Shown here piece after piece: positions 14,975-23,034 of a stretch of 25,813 bases of DNA. The stretch is from DAOTTI01 sp034437795 (GTDB taxonomy: Bacteria > Chloroflexota > UBA11872 > UBA12225): contig DAOTTI010000005.1 of assembly GCA_034437795.1 (NCBI GenBank), positions 1 to 25,813 of the forward strand, read 5' to 3'. A program made the translations under genes and the position numbers. The notes beneath the pieces were generated by a model, which made no database searches, was not told the DNA's origin, and worked only from the letters and a program-made list of their open reading frames with translations. Positions within the stretch are counted from its first letter, which is position 1. Each line of letters starts with the position of its first letter.

Positions 14975-17900
14975 TTAAGCGACCGGCTCACGTTCGGCTG
15001 CCGTGAGACGGCCAAGGTCGCCGGCGGCGTCTAGCTGAGCGTAGATGGTGCGCGCCTGCTGCAGCAGGTCGGCCGCGTCGAGGTTCGGTAGGGCGGGCCC
15101 GGCGCGTCGCGCCACGCCGGCGAGCGCTTCCAGGCTCCGCGCCAGGTCGTACGGCTGGCCCAGGGTCTGGAAGAGATCGCGCGCGGCCAGGAGCTGGCCC
15201 GCCGCAGCCGGCCACAGGCCGCAGGTGCCGGCGACGAGACCGCGGGCGTGGCGGGCGGCGGCTTTCCACGCCTGGCTGCGGAAGTGCAGCGCTGTCGCCT
15301 CGGCCAGCCGGCAGGCCCGCTCGGCGTCATCCCGCTGGCCGAGGGCCAGGTAGATCGGTACGGCCACAGGGTACAGGAGCACGTCGCAGCCCGGACACTC
15401 CCCGATCTCCTGCTGGTTGGCGAACCCCTGGGCCAGGTAGTCCGCGCCCGCGGTGAGGTCGCCGGCCTCGTAGCGGTTGCGCGCCAGCGTGGTGAGGATG
15501 CGGCCTACGCTGTGCCACTGCACCATCACGTTCTCGGACGCGCGGGCCACGGCCAGGGCGCGCCGCAGGCGCTCGTAGGCGGGCTGGTAGCGCCCCAGCG
15601 CGGTCTCGGCCAGCGCCAGGCGCTGCTCGCCAAGCACCTCACCAAAGGTGCCGCCAAACGACACCGCCAGCTCGATGCTACGCCGAAGGGCAGCCACGCT
15701 GTCGTGGAACTCGCCCCGCTGGTAACGCACCGCGCCCAGGGCGTGGTAGCACAGGGAAAGGGCGCGGCGGTTGCCGACCTCCCCCGCGCGTTCCAGGGTG
15801 TGGCGGACGAACTGCTCCACCTCAGAGTAAGGCCGATCACCGTACAGGTGATACTCCCACAGTCAGAGGTGGGCGTCGAACGCCTCCTCCGTATCAAATC
15901 CGGGGACGCCGAGCCGGTGCCGGTTCAGCTCACACTCGACCCCCTTCTGCCAGTCGCCGAGGGAGTGGCAGGCCAGCGCCAGCACCTCGTAGGCGTGCGC
16001 CTGTTCCGCCGCGTCCCCGCTCGACTGGGCGGCCTGAAACGCCTTTTCGGCCGCCTGTAATGCCTCGCGATATTCGGCGCTGTGCCAGTGCAGCTGCGCC
16101 AGGATGTAGTAGGTGCGGGCGACCACCATCTGCGGCGATTGCTCGGTGAGCGCCTGTAGCATCGCTTGGAGCAGCTGGCCGGCGCGCTGGACGTTGCCCG
16201 CTGCGATCTGGGCCAGGGCCGCCTTTCCCTGCACACGCACCACATGCTCATCGTGCCCCGCTCTAGCCAGCAGCGCGCAGGCCTCCTCGAACAACGCGGC
16301 GCTGCGAGCGGCCTCGCCAGCGCGCTGGCGCAGATCGCCCAGCTCCTCCAGCAGCAGCGCCAGGTGCAGGGGCTCGGCGCGAGCTGGGTGCGCGCGCAGG
16401 ATGGCGATCGCCTGCTCGTACAGCCGGATCGCCTGGTCGTTGGCATACACGGAGGCGGCGCGCCGCGCGGCGCTCCGTAGGAAGGGCGTCGCGCGCCAGG
16501 GCTCGTCGCTTTGCGCGAAGTGGTAGGCGATGGCCTCCGCCGCGTGCCCGCCTTCCGCAGCCGGCGCGTCCGCCGGCTCCGCCGCGATGGCCGCGGCCAG
16601 CGTGCGATGTAGCTGCTGGCGCCGCGCGCGGGTCAAGCGACGGTACACCGCCTCCCGCAGCAGGCTGTGGTGGAAACGATACCCCTCCGGCGCCTCCTGC
16701 AGCACATACGCGCTGAGACATTCATCCACGCCGTCGAGGAGCGCCGCTTCAGGGAGCGGCAGCGCGCGGCGCAGCAGGGCGTAGTCCACGTCGCGTCCCA
16801 TCACGGCCGCCAGGTGCAGCACCTGCCGCCCCGCGTCGCTCAGGCGCTGCAGGCGCCGGTCAAGCAGGTCGTGGACGGCGCCAGGCACTGGAGCCAGGTT
16901 GCCGTCTCGGCGCTGCCATTGGCCGTCCACGACGCGGGCCCAGCCCTGCTCGATCGCCGTATGCACCAGCTCGGTGGCGAACAAGGGGTTTCCCTCGGCG
17001 CGGCCGGCGATCTCCTGCACCAGGTCGGGGGCCACCGGGTGCCCGCCGAACCGGTGCTCGACCAGGCGGCGTATGGCCGCGTCGGGGAGCGGCCCCAGTA
17101 CGATCTCACGGACCAGGCGTTCGCGGCGCAGGCTGGCCAGCAGCGAGACCAACGGGGGGCTCTGGGCGGCGTCCTCGGCGCGGTAGGTGGCCAGCAGGAG
17201 GATGGCCTCCCGCTGCAGGTGCCGGCAGAGGAAGTGCACCAGCCGCAGCGTGGCCTCGTCGGCGGCGTGGAGGTCGTCGAAAAAGAGCACCAGCGGCCGC
17301 GCCGGGGACGCCACGGCCGCGAACAGGTTCACGGCTTCCTGGAAGAGCGCCACCTGGAGCAGGGCCGGATCGGCCACGGCCGGCAGCTCGACGGCGGGCG
17401 CCGCCAGCAGCCGTTTGAGGTGCACTGACTGTTGCGGCAGGGCCGCGGCCGGATGGTCGTCGGAGGGGCGCGCCTCGGCCATGAGCTGTGCCAGCATGTC
17501 GCGCACTGGCTGGTATGACGCGGCCGCCTCAAGCTCGTAGCAGCGGCCGGCCAGGGCCAGCGCCCCCCGCTGCTGCGCCGCCTCCACCAGGTGCTGGGCC
17601 AGATGGCTCTTGCCAATCCCGGCCGCCCCCGTGATGAACAGGGCCTGCCCCCGACCGCCAAGCGCTCCGTCGAGGAGCGCCTCCGCCTGCTCCCGCTCCG
17701 GTTCCCGCCCAAACAGGGGATGGACCGGCTGGCTCGGGCGAGCCACAGGCACCGGGACCAAGACAGGCGGCGGGCCGCCGGCCTCGCCTGGCACGGCAGC
17801 GCTCCTATGGCCGGCGGCGGGTCCGGCTGCTGGCGCCGGCGGCGCGCTGCGGGCCTCAGCGCCGCCGGAACGCTGGTCCGGCGCCCCGCCCCGCACGATG

Positions 17901-18694
17901 GCCTGAGCCCCTGCCTCCGTTCGCGGAGCGGAGATTGGACCGGAGGCGCCGGCCCAGGCGCCCCCGCGCACGATGGCCTGATACACCGCGTCCGTCTCGG
18001 GTGAGGGCTCCACCCCAAGCTCGCGCCGGAGCGCCTCGCGGCACTGCTGGTACTGGCGCAGCGCTCGGTGGCGGCTGCCTGATTCGGCATAGAGACGGAT
18101 CAAGGCGCGATGCGCCGCCTCGTTCACCGGATCGTCGGCGAGCAGCTGGCGGAGCCGCTCGGCGGCGCGCTCGGTCTCCCCCTGCGCGTCATAGATGCGG
18201 CTGACCTCGCTGAGCAGTTGCGCCCGCAGCTGCCGCAGCTCGTCGCGCAGGGGCTCCGCCCAGTCCTCGTAGCGGTCATCGGGGAGGAGGTCACCGGAGT
18301 AGTGCGCCAGGGCGGCCTCGAACGCCGCCGGCTCGCCCGCGCCACGTGCGGCGTCGGCCAGGCGGCGGAACTCGTGGCAATCGATCCAGACGTCCGGTGA
18401 AAGCGCCACGATGTCCCCTGTGAAGCGGATGACCTGGCCCGAGAGGCCCTGTTCGGAAAAGGCGGCACGGAGATAGTGCAGGCTCTTATGGAGGTTATTC
18501 GCCGCCGCTGCCGGGTCCAGGTCCGGCCAGAGCGCATCCATGATCTGCTCGCGGTGGAGCGAGCGAGAGCGCTGGATGGCCAGGAGCTTCAATACGGCGG
18601 CCGCCTTGCGGCGGCCCCAGGATCGGTCGAGTACCACCCGGTCCGCGGCCCGGACCTCGAACCGTCCCAGCAAGTAGATGGCGGCGAGGGGCAC
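14975..18694 (-). CDS. SARP/BTAD-AAA ATPase-TPR transcriptional regulator, probable selenoprotein (in-frame TGA at 15863-15865)
   Basis: 1239 aa if TGA codon 944 is read through; 943 aa otherwise. Domains: winged helix at residues 1-95 (RRKAAAVLKLLA...), BTAD TPR to about 245 (RALRQYQQCREALRRELGVE), a Pro/Ala linker, then an AAA/STAND ATPase with Walker A GAAGIGKS (about 355) and Walker B LVLFFDDLHAADE (about 467), then TPR repeats to the end. The TGA sits in FDAHL(TGA)LWEYHLYGDRPYSEVEQF, and TPR-type helices continue in the same frame for 295 codons to a TAA, with no loss of coding character. Such regulators usually respond to a ligand or protein bound by the TPR part and activate neighbouring genes. 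The GTG start coincides with the predicted transcription start, so the mRNA may be leaderless. Confidence 0.8.
15836..15865 (-). promoter_or_regulatory. SECIS-like hairpin directly after the regulator TGA
   Basis: On the minus strand: TGA (15863-15865), 10 nt, AUCACC, loop UGUAC, GGUGAU. The 6-bp stem is perfect (15836-15852). The loop starts 16 nt after the TGA with G at position 2. The geometry is the same, base for base, as that after the methyltransferase TGA, although the stem sequences are unrelated. Confidence 0.65.
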
Positions 18695-18700
18695 AGGTCC

Positions 18701-18729
18701 ACGATATCGCCTTTACCCTATCACGTCAA
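18701..18729 (-). promoter_or_regulatory. Sigma70-type promoter giving a leaderless regulator mRNA
   Basis: On the minus strand TTGACG (18724-18729), 17 bp, TATCGT (18701-18706). Transcription would start about 7 nt later, at or next to the GTG start codon at 18694. There is no room for a ribosome binding site. Confidence 0.6.
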
Positions 18730-18733
18730 TATG

Positions 18734-18806
18734 CGCACACGGATGTGGAGAGGACCACGAACAGGTCCACATCGGCGTTGACATCCCGTAAGCACGCACA
18801 CGGATG
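18734..18806. promoter_or_regulatory. 12-bp direct repeat in the divergent control region
   Basis: CGCACACGGATG occurs at 18734-18745 and 18795-18806, 61 bp apart (about six helical turns). The first copy abuts the -35 of the leftward regulator, the second lies just before the -10 of the LysR gene. SARP winged helices bind direct repeats, and LysR proteins bind paired sites, so either regulator could use them. Confidence 0.45.
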
Positions 18807-18810
18807 CGGG

Positions 18811-18816
18811 TATAGT
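18811..18816 (+). promoter_or_regulatory. -10 box of the LysR gene
   Basis: TATAGT at 18811-18816 lies 12 nt before the ATG at 18829, giving a 5' leader of only about 5 nt. No convincing -35 at the standard distance; the TTGACA at 18778 is 27 bp away, which hints at activator dependence. Confidence 0.4.
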
Positions 18817-18828
18817 GGTCCTGCCGAT

Positions 18829-19827
18829 ATGGATGCACGCGATAGGCCTCTCGCCGCCAGCGGCAGCACGGGCGCCCCACTCGACCTTCGTACCCTGCGC
18901 CTGTTCCTGGCAGTGGCGCAGGCCGGGTCCTTTTCCGCGGCCGCGGCGGCGCTGCACACCAGCCAGCCCGCGCTCTCCCGCCAGATCGCCGCGCTGGAGC
19001 ACGCCTGCGGCGAGCGCCTCTTCGAACGGCTGCCGCGGGGCGTGCGCCTGACGCCGGCCGGCGAGGTGGCCATGCGCTACACGGAACGGATCTTCGCCCT
19101 GGCCGAAGAGCTGGCCGTGGCGCTGGCCGACCTGCACGGTCTGCGCGCGGGGCGCCTGCTGGCGGGCGCGTCGAGCACGCCGGCGGACTACCTCCTGCCG
19201 GCGGTCCTGGCCGCCTTCCGCGAGCGCTACCCGGGTGTCGCCGTGCGCCTGGTGACGGGCAACACCGCCACCATCGTGGAGCAGATTGCGCGGCACCGGC
19301 TGGACATCGGTATTGTCGGCTCCTTACCTCGCGAGCGCGTTGAGGGCCTGCGCTTCTCGCCCATTGCCGAAGATGACCTGGTCGTCGTGGCCGCGCCCTT
19401 CCACCCGCTGGCAGCAGGTAGGGGCGCGGTGAGCCGGCGCGACCTGGCAGCGGCCGCTTACGTCGCCCGCGAGGCGGGCTCGGCCACGCGCGCCACGGCC
19501 GAACGCTGCGCCGCGACGCTGGGCCTGCGTCTGGTACCGGCGCTGGAGCTGGGCAGTAACGAGGCGGTCAAGCGGGCGGTGATGGGTGGCGCCGGCTACG
19601 CCATCCTCTCCCGCCACGCGCTCGTCTCCGAGCTGGCGGCCGGCCACCTGGCCATCGTCCCCCTTGAGGGGTGGCACTGCCGGCGCGACCTGTACCTGGT
19701 GCAGCGCGCCGGCCACGTGCTGACGCGCGCTGAGCGCGCCTTCATTGCGCTGCTTGCTGCCGTGGCGCCGGGAAGTCACGACGCGCTCCCAGGACCACGC
19801 TCGCACGAGCAGCACGCGAGCACGTGA
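18829..19827 (+). CDS. LysR-family transcriptional regulator
   Basis: 332 aa from the ATG at 18829; earlier starts in the frame would overlap the predicted -10 box. The helix-turn-helix is clear at about residues 25-60 (LRTLRLFLAVAQAGSFSAAA, LHTSQPALSRQIAALE), followed by GERLFERLPRGVRLTPAGE and the linker helix. The effector domain begins at GRLLAGASSTPADYLLP and has LDIGIVGSLP and a VMGGAGYAILSRHAL segment typical of CysB/CbbR-like members. It is divergent from the large regulator and upstream of a PDZ-MBL-MFS set with a 117-bp gap, so it probably controls that set or the divergent gene. Its inducer is unknown. Confidence 0.85.
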   Translation: MDARDRPLAASGSTGAPLDLRTLRLFLAVAQAGSFSAAAAALHTSQPALSRQIAALEHACGERLFERLPRGVRLTPAGEVAMRYTERIFALAEELAVALADLHGLRAGRLLAGASSTPADYLLPAVLAAFRERYPGVAVRLVTGNTATIVEQIARHRLDIGIVGSLPRERVEGLRFSPIAEDDLVVVAAPFHPLAAGRGAVSRRDLAAAAYVAREAGSATRATAERCAATLGLRLVPALELGSNEAVKRAVMGGAGYAILSRHALVSELAAGHLAIVPLEGWHCRRDLYLVQRAGHVLTRAERAFIALLAAVAPGSHDALPGPRSHEQHAST

Positions 19828-19944
19828 GGCCAGGCCGCTCGTCTGGGATGGACCTATAACGATGTGGCATGGCAGAGATGCAAACTATGTCTTGGACACG
19901 GCAAGGAAGAGGGTCCACAATGAGGTGGAACGGAGGCATCAGTC

Positions 19945-20769
19945 ATGAGCGAAGCCCGGAGCAGAGAGCTTGTATGGCAGGGCGTTGCCGAGGCGCTGGC
20001 GCTCGAGCAGCGCGTCGAACAGACACTCGACCGGCATCTGCGAGCGGTCCGTGAGCCGCGCGAAGCGGCGGAGGTCCTCCAGCGCCTCTACACGACCGCC
20101 AAGACGCACTGTGAGGCGCTGCAGGCCTACGCCGACCGCCTGGGCGGCGGTATGCCGGCTCAAAGCGAGGGCGCGGGCGCCCCCGCTGCGGCACCGGCCG
20201 TCACCGCTGCTGGAGAAGGTACCCGGCTTGCCTCAGCGGCGTTACGGGAGGATTACACGCTGTGCAGCCAGGCGGCGATTGGCTACGCAGCCCTGCACCA
20301 GATGGCGCGCATCGCCTTCGACCTGGGGCTGGCCGAGATCGCTGAGCGGCACCTGCATGGCTACGCCGCTGCGGCGCAGGAGATCAACCAGGTGATCGCC
20401 GATGTCGTGGCCTGGGAGCTTCGCCGGCAAGGGCTGCGCTGCCAGTGCCAGTGCCCCTCGTGCATCGTGGGCGTCTGCCTCTGCGTGGCGAACACGAATT
20501 GGATCGTCAATAGGTGCTGGCAGGAGACTGCGCCCGCGGTGACGGGGCGCGGGCTCAGGGTGGTTCGGACGGCCAGCGCCCCGGCCGAGCTGGAGTTGCG
20601 CGACGGCGACGTTGTCCGTGCCGTGGAAGGGCAGGAAGTGGCCACCACCGCCGACACCCTGACCGCGATTCGCGGCCGTACGCCCGGCGAGCCGGTGCGC
20701 TTCACCGTCCTGCGCGACGGCAGCACGGTTGAGCTGATTGTGACGCGCACGAAATCTCCATTGGAGTAG
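19945..20769 (+). CDS. Unknown helical domain with Cys-rich knot fused to a PDZ domain
   Basis: 274 aa from the ATG at 19945 (GGAGG 9 nt upstream). Residues 1-160 are helical and look like a four-helix bundle (VAEALALEQRVEQTLDRHLR; YAALHQMARIAFDLGLAEIA). A compact Cys cluster CQCQCPSCIVGVCLC follows at about 166-180, with another Cys in NRCWQ. The last 80 residues are a PDZ fold (GLRVVRTASAPAELELRDGD, VVRAVEGQEVATTADTL, GEPVRFTVLRDG). No signal peptide. The cluster could bind a metal or carry sulfane sulfur. The stop is 6 nt before the MBL gene, so they are co-transcribed. I do not recognise this architecture. Confidence 0.7.
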   Translation: MSEARSRELVWQGVAEALALEQRVEQTLDRHLRAVREPREAAEVLQRLYTTAKTHCEALQAYADRLGGGMPAQSEGAGAPAAAPAVTAAGEGTRLASAALREDYTLCSQAAIGYAALHQMARIAFDLGLAEIAERHLHGYAAAAQEINQVIADVVAWELRRQGLRCQCQCPSCIVGVCLCVANTNWIVNRCWQETAPAVTGRGLRVVRTASAPAELELRDGDVVRAVEGQEVATTADTLTAIRGRTPGEPVRFTVLRDGSTVELIVTRTKSPLE

Positions 20770-20775
20770 TTCGAC

Positions 20776-21549
20776 ATGATCTTCCGGCAGATCCTCCATC
20801 CAGCCACCGGCTGCGCCTCCTACCTGCTGGGCTGCCTCACCACGGAGCAGCTGGCCGTGGTGGACCCGCACCTTGAGCACGTCGACGAATACCTGGCCCT
20901 GGCTCACGCCGCCGGCAGCCCCATCGTGGCCATTGTGGAGACGCACGTGCATGCCGACCACCGTTCCGGCGCCATGGACCTGGCAGGCCGCACGGGGGCG
21001 CCGATCTACCTGCAGGCGGCGGCCGACGTCTCGTACCCGCACCAGCCGGTGCAGGAAGGGGATGTCATTGAGCTCGGCCATACCCTGCTGCGCGTGCTGC
21101 ACACGCCGGGGCACACGCCGGACAGCATCACCCTGCTGGGCGCAGACCAGCGGCGGGGCACCGACGAGACCTGGTTTGCGCTCACCGGCGACACGCTGTT
21201 CGTCGGCGATGTCGGGCGCCCGGACCTGTACGGGGAAGGCAGGGCGGAGGACTTCGCCAGCCAGCTCTACGACAGCCTCTTTGGCAAGCTGCTGCGCCTC
21301 GACGATCAGGTGGAGGTGTGGCCGGCCCACTTCCTTGGCTCCGCCTGCGGGCGCGCTATGAGCGGCAAGCCGGCCTCCACCATCGGCTTCGAGCGGCGCT
21401 GGAACGCGGCGCTGCGGCACCGCTCCCGCGCTGAGTTTGTGCGGCGCCTGCTGGAGGCCCTCCCGCCCGCGCCGGCGGAGTATGAGTCCATCCGGCAGTT
21501 CAACCGTGGCCTCGTTCGTGAGCCGGCTCCTGTCCCGGCTCGCGGGTAG
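20776..21549 (+). CDS. MBL-fold persulfide dioxygenase-like hydrolase (ETHE1/GloB group)
   Basis: 257 aa. The metal-binding motif HVHADH (57-62), the HTPGHTPDS loop, LTGDTLFVGDVGRPDL and AHFLGSACGRAMSGKPASTIGFE match persulfide dioxygenases, which oxidise glutathione- or other low-molecular-weight persulfides to sulfite with mononuclear Fe(II). Related rhodanese-linked enzymes act in sulfide oxidation. The Gly-Ser-Ala-Cys-Gly segment separates this group from glyoxalase II. GGAG lies 10 nt before the ATG. Its place between a Cys-rich PDZ protein and an MFS exporter suggests sulfane-sulfur handling. Assignment of the exact substrate is inference. Confidence 0.8.
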   Translation: MIFRQILHPATGCASYLLGCLTTEQLAVVDPHLEHVDEYLALAHAAGSPIVAIVETHVHADHRSGAMDLAGRTGAPIYLQAAADVSYPHQPVQEGDVIELGHTLLRVLHTPGHTPDSITLLGADQRRGTDETWFALTGDTLFVGDVGRPDLYGEGRAEDFASQLYDSLFGKLLRLDDQVEVWPAHFLGSACGRAMSGKPASTIGFERRWNAALRHRSRAEFVRRLLEALPPAPAEYESIRQFNRGLVREPAPVPARG

Positions 21550-22891
21550 GTCCGAAGCTGCTGCGTGCCGCGGCGCCCTGCGGCTGGGCCTGCGGGCCAA
21601 CTGGGAGCAGTTCGCGCTCCTGGTGCTGGTCAACGCCTTCGTCGGCGGCGTGGCCGGCCTGGAGCGCTCTATTCTGTCGCTGCTCGCCGAGCGGGAATTC
21701 GCAATCGTCAGCCGGACGGCCATTCTCTCCTTCTTGGTTGGCTTTGGCCTGAGCAAGGCCGTGGCGAACTACGGGGCCGGGCGGCTCTCGGACCGGTTCG
21801 GGCGCAAGCCGGTCCTGCTCGCTGGCTGGGTCATCGGCCTGCCGGCGCCCCTGCTGATCATCTGGGCCCCCTCCTGGAGCTGGGTGGTGGCGGCCAACGT
21901 CCTGCTGGGTCTCAATCAGGGGCTGGCCTGGTCCACCACGGTGAACATGAAGATCGACCTGGTGGGGCCATCGCGCCGCGGACTGGCGATGGGGCTGAAC
22001 GAGGCGGCCGGCTACGTGGCCGCCTCGGCGGCGGCCCTGGCGGCGGGCTACCTGGCCGCGGCGTACGGGCCGCGCCCGCTTCCCTTCGTATTGGGGGTGT
22101 CTCTCGCTCTGGCCGGCCTGGTACTGACGGCCCTCGCGGTGCAAGAAACGCAGGGGCACACCCGGCTTGAGGCGCGGGAACAGGTCGTGGTCCCGGGTGC
22201 GGGGTCCCGAGTCACGCCCCACAGCCCGGGGCGGGGGACGCGAGCCTCGGAAGGCCGCGACGAGCGCCGACATGTGTTCGTGCGCACGACCCTCGTCGAT
22301 CGCAACCTGTCCAGCGTGACGCAGGCGGGGCTGGTGAACAACCTTAACGACGGTATGGCGTGGGGCCTGCTCCCGCTCTTCTACGCGGCCGGCGGGCTGA
22401 GCATCGCCCAGATCGGCCTCCTCGCCGCGGTCTACCCGGGGGTGTGGGGCATCGGCCAGCTGGCCACCGGCTGGGTGAGTGACCACATGGGGCGCAAGTG
22501 GCTGATTGCCGGCGGCATGTGGATCCAGTCGGTGGGGATCGCGCTGATCGCCCTCACCCGGACGTTCGATCCGTGGCTGGCCGGGGCCATCCTGCTCGGC
22601 CTCGGCACCGCCATGGTCTATCCGACCTTGCTGGCCGCCATTGGCGACGTGGCGCACCCATCATGGCGCGCCAGTGCCGTGGGGGTCTACCGGTTCTGGC
22701 GCGACGCCGGGCTGGCCGTGGGGGCGCTGCTGAGCGGCGCGGTCGCCGACCGGCTCGGCTCACCGGCGGCAATCGGCGCCGTCGGGCTCCTGACCGCGCT
22801 ATCCGGCCTGATCGTGGCCGTGCGGATGGCGGAGACCAGCCGGCCGCCCGCGGGGACCGCGACGCCGCCGACCTCCCTCAATCGGACGTAG
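21482..22891 (+). CDS. MFS transporter
   Basis: 469 aa from the ATG at 21482, which overlaps the MBL gene by 68 nt; a GTG at 21518 is an alternative. Twelve hydrophobic segments in two halves are visible. The MFS loop motif occurs in each half: GRLSDRFGRKPVLLAG and GWVSDHMGRKWLIAGG. A charged, low-complexity loop of about 50 residues (REQVVVPGAGSRVTPHSPGR, then ASEGRDERR) joins the halves. The 3' end carries a short duplicated segment that continues beyond the stop. Inner-membrane proton-driven transport is expected; given the neighbours, a sulfur compound or drug is possible, but substrate cannot be read from the sequence. Confidence 0.8.
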   Translation: MSPSGSSTVASFVSRLLSRLAGRSEAAACRGALRLGLRANWEQFALLVLVNAFVGGVAGLERSILSLLAEREFAIVSRTAILSFLVGFGLSKAVANYGAGRLSDRFGRKPVLLAGWVIGLPAPLLIIWAPSWSWVVAANVLLGLNQGLAWSTTVNMKIDLVGPSRRGLAMGLNEAAGYVAASAAALAAGYLAAAYGPRPLPFVLGVSLALAGLVLTALAVQETQGHTRLEAREQVVVPGAGSRVTPHSPGRGTRASEGRDERRHVFVRTTLVDRNLSSVTQAGLVNNLNDGMAWGLLPLFYAAGGLSIAQIGLLAAVYPGVWGIGQLATGWVSDHMGRKWLIAGGMWIQSVGIALIALTRTFDPWLAGAILLGLGTAMVYPTLLAAIGDVAHPSWRASAVGVYRFWRDAGLAVGALLSGAVADRLGSPAAIGAVGLLTALSGLIVAVRMAETSRPPAGTATPPTSLNRT

Positions 22892-22985
22892 GCGTGCGGA
22901 TGGTGGAGACCAGCTACGACGAGCAGGGCACGTCGGGGCGCGACCTCCCTCAATCGGACGTAGCCGTGCGGATGGTGGAGACCAG
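22817..22985 (+). repeat. Three copies of a short segment at the MFS 3' end (periods 74 and 72 bp)
   Basis: A 23-bp segment (GTGCGGATGG plus flanks) occurs at 22817, 22891 and 22963. The last two copies belong to a longer 45-bp identity (22869-22913 and 22941-22985, one mismatch). The first copy is coding (VAVRMAETS); the second spans the stop codon; in the shifted frame the later copies read VRMVETS and VRMVETR. Confidence 0.7.
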
Positions 22986-23034
22986 GCGCCCCCGCTGACC
23001 AGTCCCCGGTCCGTGCAGGGGCTGTGGCGGAGGG

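Noticed and set aside
13214..18694. Genome-wide reassignment of TGA to a sense codon
   Set aside because: Many intact genes here end in TGA at the expected place (DUF4395, sulfatase, LysR), so TGA is a normal stop.
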